Source: Nocardioides sp. IC4_145 (GTDB lineage: Bacteria > Actinomycetota > Actinomycetes > Propionibacteriales > Nocardioidaceae). Taken from it: DNA of 64,000 nt. Of the stretch, positions 49,083-58,382 are shown in pieces. Location: the NCBI RefSeq assembly GCF_011250565.1, contig NZ_JAANMS010000013.1, positions 1 through 64,000 on the forward strand. Reading direction: 5' to 3'. Position 1 is the first letter of the stretch. Each line of letters begins with the position of its first letter. The notes under the pieces were generated by a model that worked only from the letters and a program-made list of their open reading frames with translations, did not search any database and had not been told where the DNA came from. A program made the translations under genes and the position numbers.

Positions 49083-51143
49083 ATGACCGAGTCCAGCACC
49101 GCGAACCAGACGAACCCGGCGGCCGCCGCCCTCATCGAGCGGTCGAACCGCCTCGGCGCCGACCCGAAGAACACCAACTACGCCGGCGGCAACACCTCCG
49201 CCAAGGGCACCGAGACCGACCCGGTCACCGGCGAGCCCGTCGAGCTGCTGTGGGTCAAGGGCTCCGGCGGCGACCTCGGCACGCTGAAGGAGTCCGGCCT
49301 CGCGGTCCTGCGGCTGGACCGGATGCGCGCGCTCGTCGACGTCTACCCGGGCGTCGAGCGCGAGGACGAGATGGTCGCGGCGTTCGACTACTGCCTGCAC
49401 GGCAAGGGCGGCGCCGCACCGTCCATCGACACCGCCATGCACGGCCTGGTCGACGCCGCGCACGTCGACCACCTCCACCCCGACTCCGGGATCGCCATCG
49501 CGACCGCCGCCGACGGCGAGGCGCTGACCAAGGAGATCTTCGGCGGGAAGGTCGTCTGGGTCCCGTGGCGCCGACCGGGCTTCCAGCTCGGCCTCGACAT
49601 CGCGGCGATCAAGGCGGCGAACCCGAGCGCGGTCGGCTGCATCCTCGGCGGCCACGGCATCACCGCCTGGGGCGAGACCAGCGAGGAGGCCGAGGCCCGC
49701 TCGCTGTGGATCATCGACACCGCGGCCGACTACATCGCCGAGAACTCGAAGGCCGAGCCCTTCGGCCCCGCCCTCGAGGGGTACGCCGCGCTGCCGGACG
49801 CCGAGCGCCGCGCCAAGGCCGCCGCCCTCGCGCCGACCATCCGCGGGATCGCGTCGGCCGACCGGCCGATGGTCGGGCACTTCACCGACGCCGACGTGGT
49901 GCTGGACTTCCTGGCGCACGCCGAGCACCCCCGCCTGGCGGCGCTGGGCACCTCGTGCCCCGACCACTTCCTGCGCACCAAGGTCAAGCCGCTCGTGCTC
50001 GACCTGCCCGCGGACGCCTCGGTCGAGGACAGCATCGCTCGCCTCAAGGAGCTCGCGGTGTCCTACCGCGAGGACTACCAGGCCTACTACGACCGCCACG
50101 CGACGTCGGACAGCCCGGCGATCCGCGGCAAGGACCCGCTCATCGTGCTGGTCCCGGGCGTCGGCATGTTCTCCTTCGGCAAGGACAAGCAGACCGCCCG
50201 CGTCGCCGGCGAGTTCTACGTCAACGCCATCAACGTGATGCGTGGGGCCGAGGGCCTCTCGACGTACGCCCCCATCGACGAGGCGGAGAAGTTCCGCATC
50301 GAGTACTGGGCGCTCGAGGAGGCCAAGCTCCAGCGGATGCCGAAGCCCAAGCCGCTCGCCACCCGGATCGCGCTGGTCACCGGTGCCGCCGGCGGCATCG
50401 GCAAGGCGACGGCCAAGCGGCTCGCCGCCGAGGGCGCCTGCGTCGTCGTCGCCGACCTGTCGCTGGAGAAGGCCGAGGCCGCCGCCGCCGAGATCGGCGG
50501 CCCGGACGTGGCCGTCGGCGTCGCGGCGGACGTCAGCAAGGCCGACGCCGTCCGGGCGATGGTCGACGCGGCGGTGCTCGCCTTCGGCGGCCTCGACCTG
50601 GTCGTCAACAACGCCGGGCTCTCGCTGTCCAAGGCGCTGCTCGACACCACCGAGGCCGACTGGGACCTCCAGCACGACGTGATGGCCAAGGGCTCGTTCC
50701 TGGTGTCCCAGGCGACCGCGAGGGTGATGGTCGAGCAGGAGATGAGCGGCGACATCGTCTACATCTCCAGCAAGAACTCGATCTTCGCCGGCCCCAACAA
50801 CATCGCCTACTCCGCCGCGAAGGCCGACCAGGCCCACCAGGTGCGCCTGCTGGCCGCCGAGCTCGGCGCCCACGGGATCAAGGTCAACGGCGTCAACCCC
50901 GACGGCGTCGTCCAGGGCTCGGGCATCTTCGCCAGCGGCTGGGGGGCCAACCGGGCCGCGGTCTACGGCGTGGAGGAGAAGGATCTGGGCAAGTTCTACG
51001 CCCAGCGCACCATCCTCAAGCGCGAGGTGCTGCCGGAGAACATCGCCAACGCGGTCTTCGTGCTCTGCAGCTCCGACCTGTCCCACACCACCGGCCTGCA
51101 CGTGCCCGTCGACGCCGGCGTCGCCGCGGCGTTCCTGCGGTGA
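49083..51143 (+). CDS. rhaD: Bifunctional rhamnulose-1-phosphate aldolase/lactaldehyde dehydrogenase
   Basis: A 686-residue fusion. Residues 1-410 are a class II aldolase that splits rhamnulose-1-phosphate to DHAP and L-lactaldehyde; the zinc-site region is HVDHLHPDSGIAIA. Residues 430-686 are an SDR with TGAAGGIG near 434, NNAG, and a YSAAK catalytic motif that should oxidise lactaldehyde to L-lactate. The same fusion is known in many Gram-positive and rhizobial rhamnose pathways. Its lactate product connects to the lutABC genes downstream. The stop overlaps the kinase start. Confidence 0.93.
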   Translation: MTESSTANQTNPAAAALIERSNRLGADPKNTNYAGGNTSAKGTETDPVTGEPVELLWVKGSGGDLGTLKESGLAVLRLDRMRALVDVYPGVEREDEMVAAFDYCLHGKGGAAPSIDTAMHGLVDAAHVDHLHPDSGIAIATAADGEALTKEIFGGKVVWVPWRRPGFQLGLDIAAIKAANPSAVGCILGGHGITAWGETSEEAEARSLWIIDTAADYIAENSKAEPFGPALEGYAALPDAERRAKAAALAPTIRGIASADRPMVGHFTDADVVLDFLAHAEHPRLAALGTSCPDHFLRTKVKPLVLDLPADASVEDSIARLKELAVSYREDYQAYYDRHATSDSPAIRGKDPLIVLVPGVGMFSFGKDKQTARVAGEFYVNAINVMRGAEGLSTYAPIDEAEKFRIEYWALEEAKLQRMPKPKPLATRIALVTGAAGGIGKATAKRLAAEGACVVVADLSLEKAEAAAAEIGGPDVAVGVAADVSKADAVRAMVDAAVLAFGGLDLVVNNAGLSLSKALLDTTEADWDLQHDVMAKGSFLVSQATARVMVEQEMSGDIVYISSKNSIFAGPNNIAYSAAKADQAHQVRLLAAELGAHGIKVNGVNPDGVVQGSGIFASGWGANRAAVYGVEEKDLGKFYAQRTILKREVLPENIANAVFVLCSSDLSHTTGLHVPVDAGVAAAFLR

Positions 51144-52633
51144 CCGCTCCGACCCGGCCGGTACGCGTCGCGGCCGTCGACCTCGGGGCCACCAGCGGCC
51201 GCGTGATGGCCGGCCGGGTCGGACCGCGCTCGCTCCACCTGGAGGAGGTGCACCGCTTCCCCAACGGGGGGGTGCGGGCGCACGGCTCGCTCTTCTGGGA
51301 CGTCCTCGGCATCCACCGCGAGGTGCTGGCCGGGGTCCGCGAGGTGGCCCGCACCGGGCCGTTGGACGGCATCGGCATCGACTCCTGGGCGGTCGACTAC
51401 GGCCTGCTCGACCGGGACGGCCACCTGCTCGGCAACCCCTACAGCCACCGCGACGCCCGCACCGACGGCGTCGCCGCCCGCGTGCTGCGCCAGGTGGACG
51501 CCTCGGAGATGTACGCGACGACCGGCCTGCAGCAGCTGCCGTTCAACACGATCTACCAGCTCGTCGCGGCGCGCGGCACCGCTGCGCTCGAGGCGGCCGA
51601 GGCGCTGCTGCTGCTCCCGGACCTGCTCGGCTACTGGCTGACCGGCGCCGTCGGGGCGGAGCGCACGAACGCCTCGACCACCGGGCTGTACGACGTCCGC
51701 TCGCGGTCGTGGGCCACCGACCTCGCCGCGCGGGTCGGCATCCCGTGGTCGGTGCTGCCGCCGCTGCGCGACCCCGGCGAGCTGGTCGGCCCGGTGCTGC
51801 CCGAGGTGGCCGCCCAGCTCGGGGTGGACCCGACCGTGCCGGTCGTCGCGGTCGGCTCGCACGACACCGCCTCCGCCGTCGTGGGCGTGCCGGCGACCGA
51901 GGACGACTTTGCCTACATCTCCTCGGGCACCTGGTCGCTGGTCGGGCTGGAGCTGGACGCCCCGGTGCTGACCGAGGCGGCGCGGCTGGCCGACTTCACC
52001 AACGAGGGCGGCGTCGACGGCACCGTCCGGTTCCTCAAGAACGTCATGGGCCTGTGGGTCCTCTCGGAGTCGGTCCGCGCCTGGGCCGACGAGCGGATCG
52101 TCGGCGCGGACCTTCCTGCGCTGCTGGCCGGCGCCGCCGACGCCGCGCCGCTGCGCACGGTCGTCGACATCAACGACCCGCGGCTGCTGCCGCCGGGCAC
52201 CTCGGCGGCGACCAGCATGCCGGCACGGATCGCCCGGCTCGCCGAGGAGGCCGGGGAGCCCGTCCCGCGGACGCCCGTCGCCCTGGCCCGCTGCATCCTC
52301 GACAGCTTGGCGCTGGCCTACCGCCGGCACCTGCGCGTCGCCGCGGAGCTCGCCGGGCGGGCTCCGACGGTCGTCCACGTCGTCGGTGGCGGGTCGCAGA
52401 ACCACCTGCTGTGCCAGCTGACCGCCGACGCCACCGGCCTGCCCGTGCTCGCCGGCCCGTCCGAGGCGGCCGCGCTCGGCAACGTGCTCGTGCAGGCCCG
52501 CTCGTTGGGCGCCGACCTGCCGGACCTGGCCGCGATGCGCGACCTCGTGCGGCGCACCCACGAGCTGCACCGGTTCGAGCCCCGCCCAGGCCTGGACTGG
52601 GACGCCGCCGAGGCGCGCGTCGCGAGCACCTGA
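51140..52633 (+). CDS. rhaB: Rhamnulokinase
   Basis: A 497-residue FGGY-family sugar kinase phosphorylating L-rhamnulose at O1. The N-terminal phosphate loop is AVDLGATSGRVM. Later motifs are SHDTASAV, SSGTWSLVG and HVVGGGSQNHLLCQLTA. GTG 51140 overlaps the stop of the aldolase gene as GTGA. With rhaI and rhaD it completes the phosphorylated rhamnose route. Confidence 0.93.
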   Translation: MTAPTRPVRVAAVDLGATSGRVMAGRVGPRSLHLEEVHRFPNGGVRAHGSLFWDVLGIHREVLAGVREVARTGPLDGIGIDSWAVDYGLLDRDGHLLGNPYSHRDARTDGVAARVLRQVDASEMYATTGLQQLPFNTIYQLVAARGTAALEAAEALLLLPDLLGYWLTGAVGAERTNASTTGLYDVRSRSWATDLAARVGIPWSVLPPLRDPGELVGPVLPEVAAQLGVDPTVPVVAVGSHDTASAVVGVPATEDDFAYISSGTWSLVGLELDAPVLTEAARLADFTNEGGVDGTVRFLKNVMGLWVLSESVRAWADERIVGADLPALLAGAADAAPLRTVVDINDPRLLPPGTSAATSMPARIARLAEEAGEPVPRTPVALARCILDSLALAYRRHLRVAAELAGRAPTVVHVVGGGSQNHLLCQLTADATGLPVLAGPSEAAALGNVLVQARSLGADLPDLAAMRDLVRRTHELHRFEPRPGLDWDAAEARVAST

Positions 52634-52648
52634 GGGACCGCCGGCGTC

Positions 52649-52864
52649 GTGAGCAGTCCCCCCGAGGAGCGGTGGCGCCCCGAGGTGCACGAGCGCGACC
52701 TCCTGGGTCTGCTCGCGCGCGGGCAGACCGTGGACGCCGCGGCGCGACAGCTCGGGATCTCCTCGCGCACGGCGCGCCGGCGGTTGCGCGCGCTCGCGGA
52801 CGGCCTCGGCGTCGACACCACGATCGAGGTCGTGGTCCGAGCGGTGCGCGACGGGCACATCTGA
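52649..52864 (+). CDS. Small LuxR/GerE-type helix-turn-helix protein, 71 residues
   Basis: A 71-residue protein almost wholly made of a LuxR-like DNA-binding domain: LLGLLARGQTVDAAARQLGISSRTARRRLRALADGLGVD. It lacks any sensor or receiver domain. GTG 52649 follows rhaB by 15 bp, suggesting co-transcription. It may be a minor regulator of the island or a decoy of a larger LuxR protein. The assignment of fold is good; the target is unknown. Confidence 0.7.
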   Translation: MSSPPEERWRPEVHERDLLGLLARGQTVDAAARQLGISSRTARRRLRALADGLGVDTTIEVVVRAVRDGHI

Positions 52865-52905
52865 GCTGCCGGCTGTCCGGATGCGGCCACGACCGCCTCG
52901 AGCCG

Positions 52906-52935
52906 TTGACGTGACGGCTGTCACGAACCTAATGT
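52906..52935 (+). promoter_or_regulatory. Predicted promoter of the rhamnosidase-lut operon with Crp-like site
   Basis: TTGACG (52906-52911), an 18-bp spacer and TAATGT (52930-52935). GTGACGGCTGTCAC (52911-52924) is a perfect GTGA-N6-TCAC dyad and also fits GTG-N6-GNCAC. The rhaT promoter has the same -35, the same spacer length and a related site at nearly the same place. Confidence 0.55.
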
Positions 52936-52952
52936 CGGGCCGCCGGGACCCC

Positions 52953-52964
52953 TGAAACGATTCA
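52953..52964. promoter_or_regulatory. LacI-type operator d (before the rhamnosidase gene)
   Basis: TGAAACGATTCA, one mismatch from the palindrome at 47876. It lies 17 bp after the predicted -10, nearly the same geometry as at rhaT. Confidence 0.72.
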
Positions 52965-53093
52965 TATGATCGTGACGCGACCGTCCACCGCAAGCCCACC
53001 CGCGGGCCGCCGGTGTGCGCCGTGGCCCCGGACCGGCGCACCCCCGCGCGCCACATCCCCTGCCGCCGCACCACTCATCTCCCGGGAGATCCC

Positions 53094-56084
53094 ATGAGCC
53101 AGCCCCCCACGCTCGCCGTCCGCCGTCGTTCGCTCTTCGGTGCCGCCGCCGCGGCCGCCGGTGTGGCCGCCGTGGTCGGCGGGACCACCGCCGCGTCCGC
53201 CGCGCCGAGCAAGCCGCACCCTGGCTCGTTGCCTCGCGACCTGGTCAGGGCGTTCGGGGCGCCGGGCACGGAGACCGCCGCCGGGTTCCGCTGGTGGTGG
53301 CCGCACGGCGCGGTCGACCCCGTCGAGGTGGCCCGCGAGGTGGACCAGGTCGCCGACGCCGGTTTCGGCATCCTCGAGGTCGCCGACGTCACCCACTCGC
53401 TGCGCGCCCGGAACATCGAGATCGACCTGGAGCGGCACGGCTGGGGGAGCCCGTCGTGGATCGCGGGCGTCAAGGCGGCGCTCGAGCGGGGTGCGAAGCG
53501 CGACGTCCGCATCGACATCACGGTCGGCCCCTCGTGGCCGGCAGCCGTGCCGACGATCACCCCCGACGACGACGCCGCGTGCACCGAGCTGGTCCACGGC
53601 CGCGCCGACGTCGCCGGAGGGGCGACGTACGACGCCGTCCTCCCCGAGCCCGTCGTGGCGCCGGAGCCGGCCGCGACCCGGCGGCACCTCGTCGCCGTCC
53701 AGGCGCACCGCGTCGTGGCGCAGACCGCCGCGCTCACGACCGTCGACGCTGACTCGTGGGTGGACCTCACCGACCGGGTCCGCGACGACCGGCTCACCTG
53801 GACCGCGCCCGAGGGCGGCACCTGGGTCCTGCTCGCCATGTGGCGCCGCGGCTCCGCGCAGGAGCCGGAGGCCGGTCCGCACACCAACCCGCGGTCCTGG
53901 GTCGTCGACCACTTCAGCGCCGCGGGGTCGCGGGCCGTCGTCGACCTCTGGGAGGACCGCGTCCTCGACAAGGAGATGCGCCGGCTGCTCGGCAAGGCCG
54001 GCGGCTACCTCTTCGAGGACTCCCTCGAGATCGAGACCGAGGCGACGATCTGGACGCCTCGGATGCTGGAGGAGTTCCGCGAGCGCGCCGGCTACGACCT
54101 GCGGCCCTGGCTCCCGGTGGTCCTCGAGGTGCACGAGAAGTACCAGTTCGCGGTCGAGGGCGTGCGGCTCAACCAGGTGCGCGACGACTTCAACCAGGTC
54201 CTCTCCGACCTCTACCGCGACCACCACCTGCTGCCGCTGCAGCGCTTCGCCCGCAGCCTCGGCATGGGCCTGCGCGTGCAGCCCTACGGCCTGGAGACCG
54301 ACACCGTCGAGCACTCCGCGCTGCTCGACGTCCCGGAGACCGAGTCGCTGGGGTTCAAGAACCTCGACGACTACCGCGTGATGGCCGGCGGCCGCGACCT
54401 GGCCGGCAACACCGTGCTGTCGTGCGAGGCCGCCTGCTACTTCGGCGCCGCCTACAACACGACCTGGGACCGGGCGCTGCAGACGCTCAACAGCATTTTC
54501 GCCGCCGGCGTGAACTCCGCGGTACTGCACGGGTTCGCCTACGCCGACGCGCCGGGCGTCACCTGGCCCGGCTTCGCCGCGTTCTCGCCCTACTACAACG
54601 GCGCGATCGGGTACGGCGAGGCCTGGGGCCCGCGCACGCCCCAGTGGCGGCACATGCCTGACGTCGCGGCGTACCTCGCCCGGACCCAGCTGGTGCTGCA
54701 GACCGGCGTGCCGAAGTACGACGTCGTGTTCCTGCGGCAGAAGGGCTGGGCCTCCACCGGCATCGGCCCGCACTGGATCACCAACAACGGGACGCCGGTC
54801 GGCTGGTCGCACTCCTTCGCCACCGCGGCCCTGCTCGACCTCCCGCTCGCCACGGTGCGCGACGGCGTCCTGGCGCCCGACGGCCCGGCGTACAAGGCGA
54901 TGGTCGTCGCGCCGGACAAGCTGCGCAGCCAGGAGCTGACCATCGAGCTGGCCGCCGCCCGCCGCCTGGTCGAGCTCGGCCGCGCGGGACTGCCCGTGGT
55001 GCTCCTGGGCGACTGGACCCAGGCCCGTCCGGTCGGCCTGTCCGACGACGCGGCGGTCGCCGAGGTCCGGAGGCTCGTGGCGCAGGTCGCCGCGCTGCGC
55101 ACCACCCGCACCGTGGCCGCCGAGACGGAGATCGGCGCGGCCCTGGCCGACCTCGGGGTGACCCCCGACGTCCGCCACGCGACCTCGACGGTCATGCACG
55201 TGCGGCGCGTCGTCGGCGACACCGACCTGTACTACCTGGCCAACGCCAAGCACGCCGAGAACCGGCGGTTGAGCCGGGTGACCCAGGACGTGTGGCTGAC
55301 GTCCACCCGCGGCGACGCCGTGCCGTACCTCCTCGACGCCTGGACCGGCGCCATCACGCCGATCGCGGCGTACGAGCGCCAGGGCCGCCAGGTCCGGGTC
55401 CAGGTCGACCTGCACCCGGGACAGTCGACCGTCGTCGCCCTGGGGGCGCCCCACCCGGGCGACCGGACCCCGGCCGTGGTCGCCGCCACCGGCGACGTGC
55501 GACGCGACGACCGCGGGCTGCTGCTCCGGGCCACCGCGCCGGGGCGGCACACCGCCACCCTCACCGGCGGTCGGCAGGTCGCCACGACGGTCCGCCGGGT
55601 GCACGCCCCGGTCGAGCCCGCGTCGTGGGACCTGGTGGTCGAGGACTGGCAGCCCGGTGCGTCCGCGACCGAGACGGTGCGACCGCTGCGGCGCGTCACC
55701 CTCTCCACGCTGGCGCCCTGGTCGAAGATCCCCGGGCTCGAGGACGTCTCGGGCGTGGGCCGCTACCGGACCGTCGTCGAGCTCGACGAGTCCTGGACGT
55801 CCGAGGACGGCGCCGTGCTGGAGCTGGGCGAGGTCAACGACACCTTCCGGGTGACCGTCAACGGCCACGCCCTCCCGGCCTGCGACGTGCTCGACACGAC
55901 CGTCGACCTCGGGCACGCCCTGCGGGCCGGCCGCAACGTCATCGAGGTGGAGGTGACCAGCACGCTCATCAACCGCCTGCGCACCGTGACGCCCGAGGTC
56001 TACGGCGTCGCCACGCGGCAGGATTACGGGCTCGTCGGCCCGGTCCGGCTCGTCCCCTACGTCGAGAGGAAGCTGACCACCTGA
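53094..56084 (+). CDS. Tat-exported alpha-L-rhamnosidase, GH106 family
   Basis: A 996-residue secreted glycoside hydrolase. A twin-arginine signal (RRRSLF at 10-15, hydrophobic core, cleavage near ASA-AP at 36) precedes a GH106-type start (FRWWWPHGAVDPVEV at about 65-79). The long middle barrel has a conserved EDSLEIE and SCEAACYFG region. A C-terminal beta-sandwich with LELGEVNDTFRVTVNGH resembles a galactose-binding domain. It should cut terminal rhamnose from plant or bacterial polysaccharides outside the cell. ATG 53094 follows CGGGAG. The lut genes follow after 31 bp. Confidence 0.85.
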   Translation: MSQPPTLAVRRRSLFGAAAAAAGVAAVVGGTTAASAAPSKPHPGSLPRDLVRAFGAPGTETAAGFRWWWPHGAVDPVEVAREVDQVADAGFGILEVADVTHSLRARNIEIDLERHGWGSPSWIAGVKAALERGAKRDVRIDITVGPSWPAAVPTITPDDDAACTELVHGRADVAGGATYDAVLPEPVVAPEPAATRRHLVAVQAHRVVAQTAALTTVDADSWVDLTDRVRDDRLTWTAPEGGTWVLLAMWRRGSAQEPEAGPHTNPRSWVVDHFSAAGSRAVVDLWEDRVLDKEMRRLLGKAGGYLFEDSLEIETEATIWTPRMLEEFRERAGYDLRPWLPVVLEVHEKYQFAVEGVRLNQVRDDFNQVLSDLYRDHHLLPLQRFARSLGMGLRVQPYGLETDTVEHSALLDVPETESLGFKNLDDYRVMAGGRDLAGNTVLSCEAACYFGAAYNTTWDRALQTLNSIFAAGVNSAVLHGFAYADAPGVTWPGFAAFSPYYNGAIGYGEAWGPRTPQWRHMPDVAAYLARTQLVLQTGVPKYDVVFLRQKGWASTGIGPHWITNNGTPVGWSHSFATAALLDLPLATVRDGVLAPDGPAYKAMVVAPDKLRSQELTIELAAARRLVELGRAGLPVVLLGDWTQARPVGLSDDAAVAEVRRLVAQVAALRTTRTVAAETEIGAALADLGVTPDVRHATSTVMHVRRVVGDTDLYYLANAKHAENRRLSRVTQDVWLTSTRGDAVPYLLDAWTGAITPIAAYERQGRQVRVQVDLHPGQSTVVALGAPHPGDRTPAVVAATGDVRRDDRGLLLRATAPGRHTATLTGGRQVATTVRRVHAPVEPASWDLVVEDWQPGASATETVRPLRRVTLSTLAPWSKIPGLEDVSGVGRYRTVVELDESWTSEDGAVLELGEVNDTFRVTVNGHALPACDVLDTTVDLGHALRAGRNVIEVEVTSTLINRLRTVTPEVYGVATRQDYGLVGPVRLVPYVERKLTT

Positions 56085-56115
56085 TGGATCCCCACCGGAG
56101 TGCGAGGGTGGAGCC

Positions 56116-56904
56116 ATGCGCGTCGCGTTGATGGTCACCTGCGTCAACGACGCGATGTTCCCCGAGACCGGCAAGGCGGTCGTCCGGCTGCTGCGGCGGT
56201 TGGGCGTGGACGTGGAGTTCCCGGCGGCGCAGACCTGTTGTGCGCAGCCGATGGTCAACACCGGCTACCTCGACGAGGCGGTGCCGGTGGTGCGGACCTT
56301 CGTCGACGCGTTCGCGGGGTACGACGCGGTGGTGACGCCGAGCGGCTCGTGCGCAGGTTCGGCGCGGCACCAGCACGGGTTGGTGGCGCGCCGGGCCGGC
56401 GATCCGGGGCTGGCGGCGGCCGTGGCGGAGACCTCGCCGAAGGTCTACGAGCTGAGCGAGTTCCTGGTCGACGTGCTGGGCGTGGTCGACGTGGGGGCGT
56501 ACTTCCCCCACCGGGTCACCTACCACCCGACCTGCCACTCGCTGCGGATGCTCGGGGTGGGGGACCGGCCCCGGCGGCTGCTGGAGAACGTCCGGGGGTT
56601 GCGGCTGGTGGACCTGCCGGAGGCCGAGCAGTGCTGCGGGTTCGGCGGGACGTTCGCGGTGAAGAACGCCGACACCTCGGTGGCGATGGGTGCCGACAAG
56701 GCCCGGCACGTGCGGGAGACCGGCGCCGAGGTGCTGGTGGCCGGGGACAACTCGTGCCTGATGCACGTCGGCGGCGTGCTGTCGCGCCAGCAGGCCGGCG
56801 TACGCGTCGTCCACCTGGCGGAGATCCTGGCCGCCACCGAGGCGGACGCGGGTGGTCCGTCCGGGCACCCGCAGGTCGGGCTGGCGGGGGAGGGCGCCGC
56901 GTGA
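56116..56904 (+). CDS. lutA: L-lactate utilisation protein LutA
   Basis: A 262-residue LutA/YkgE subunit of the iron-sulfur L-lactate dehydrogenase complex. Two CCG-type cysteine clusters are visible: CCAQP at 41-45 and CCGFGG at 173-178. The PSGSCAG motif near 75 is also typical. It starts 32 bp after the rhamnosidase stop and overlaps lutB by four bases (GTGA). This puts lactate oxidation in the same transcript as rhamnose release. Confidence 0.93.
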   Translation: MRVALMVTCVNDAMFPETGKAVVRLLRRLGVDVEFPAAQTCCAQPMVNTGYLDEAVPVVRTFVDAFAGYDAVVTPSGSCAGSARHQHGLVARRAGDPGLAAAVAETSPKVYELSEFLVDVLGVVDVGAYFPHRVTYHPTCHSLRMLGVGDRPRRLLENVRGLRLVDLPEAEQCCGFGGTFAVKNADTSVAMGADKARHVRETGAEVLVAGDNSCLMHVGGVLSRQQAGVRVVHLAEILAATEADAGGPSGHPQVGLAGEGAA

Positions 56905-58382
56905 GCGGGACGTTCGTGGGGATGCCCGCGTTCCCGACGGCGGCGCGCGCCGCCCTGGCCGACACCCAGCTGCGCCACAACCTGGCGCACGCCACGGGCA
57001 CGATCCGCGCCAAGCGGGCTGCTGTCGTCGGCGAGGTCGAGGAGTGGGAGGAGCTGCGCCTCGCGGGGGCCGCGGTCAAGGAGGCCGCGCTGCGCGACCT
57101 CGAGACCCACCTCGTGCGGCTGGAGGAGTCGCTGACCGCCCGCGGCGCGACCGTGCACTGGGCACGCGACGCCGCGGAGGCGAACGAGATCGTGGCCAGG
57201 GTCGCTCGCGACCACGGCGTCGACGAGGTCGTGAAGGTCAAGTCGATGGCCACCCAGGAGATCGGGCTCAACGAGGCGCTGGCCGAGCACGGCATCGCGG
57301 CGTGGGAGACCGACCTCGCCGAGCTCATCGTCCAGCTTGGCGACGACCTGCCCAGCCACATCCTGGTGCCCGCGATCCACCGGAACCGGGCCGAGGTGCG
57401 CGAGATCTTCCTGCGGGCGATGGGCTCGGTGGGGCGCCCCGCCCCGGCTGACCTGACCGACGAGCCGGCCGTGCTGGCGGCTGCGGCGCGCGAGCACCTG
57501 CGGGAGAAGTTCCTGCGCGCGAAGGTCGCGGTCTCCGGGGCGAACTTCGCGGTCGCTGAGACCGGCACCCTGGTCGTGGTGGAGTCCGAGGGCAACGGCC
57601 GGATGTGCCTGACGCTGCCCGAGGTGCTGGTGAGCGTGGTCGGCATCGAGAAGGTCGTGCCGACCTTCGCCGACCTCGACCCGCTGCTGCGACTGCTGCC
57701 GCGGTCCTCCACCGGCGAGCGGATGAACCCCTACACGTCCACCTGGACCGGCGTCACCCCCGGCGACGGCCCGCAGGAGGTGCACGTGGTGCTGCTGGAC
57801 AACGGCCGGACGCGTGCGCTCGCCGACGACGTCGGTCGCCAGGCGCTGCGCTGCATCCGCTGCTCGGCCTGCCTCAACGCCTGCCCGGTCTACGAGCGCA
57901 CCGGCGGCCACGCCTACGGCTCGGTCTACCCCGGCCCGATCGGCGCGATCCTCAACCCGCTGATGAAGGGGACGGGTGACCCGCAGACCGACTCGCTGCC
58001 GTACGCCTCGTCGCTGTGCGGCGCCTGCTTCGAGGTCTGCCCGGTGCGCATCGACATCCCCGAGGTGCTGGTGCACCTGCGCTCGAAGGTCGTCGACGGT
58101 CACCGTGGCGACACCGTGCCGAAGGCGGAGGCGGTGGCGATGAAGGCCGCGGCGTACGCCTTCTCCGACAGCCGGCGCCTCGGTTGGGTCGAGAAGGCCT
58201 CCGGGCTCGCCGGGCGCGCCCTCACCCGCCTGGGACGCACGACGCTGCCCGGCGGCCGCTCGGCGGCCGGGAGGATCCCCGGTCCCGGCGCCGCCGCCTG
58301 GACCGGTGCCCGCGACCTGCCCGCGCCGCCGCGGGAGTCCTTCCGCGCCTGGTGGCGCCGCACCGACGGAGGACGCTCGTGA
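56901..58382 (+). CDS. lutB: L-lactate utilisation protein LutB
   Basis: A 493-residue LutB/YkgF subunit. The N-terminal LUD domain is followed by two 4Fe-4S ferredoxin motifs: CIRCSACLNACP (C318-C328) and CGACFEVCP (C373-C380). These pass electrons from lactate oxidation. It ends in an Arg-rich helix. GTG 56901 overlaps lutA and the stop overlaps lutC. Confidence 0.93.
   Translation: MSGTFVGMPAFPTAARAALADTQLRHNLAHATGTIRAKRAAVVGEVEEWEELRLAGAAVKEAALRDLETHLVRLEESLTARGATVHWARDAAEANEIVARVARDHGVDEVVKVKSMATQEIGLNEALAEHGIAAWETDLAELIVQLGDDLPSHILVPAIHRNRAEVREIFLRAMGSVGRPAPADLTDEPAVLAAAAREHLREKFLRAKVAVSGANFAVAETGTLVVVESEGNGRMCLTLPEVLVSVVGIEKVVPTFADLDPLLRLLPRSSTGERMNPYTSTWTGVTPGDGPQEVHVVLLDNGRTRALADDVGRQALRCIRCSACLNACPVYERTGGHAYGSVYPGPIGAILNPLMKGTGDPQTDSLPYASSLCGACFEVCPVRIDIPEVLVHLRSKVVDGHRGDTVPKAEAVAMKAAAYAFSDSRRLGWVEKASGLAGRALTRLGRTTLPGGRSAAGRIPGPGAAAWTGARDLPAPPRESFRAWWRRTDGGRS

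Noticed and set aside
52962..56261. 1099-codon minus-strand frame across the rhamnosidase gene
   Set aside because: Antisense to a GH106 gene with Tat signal and conserved motifs; composition typical of a shadow frame.
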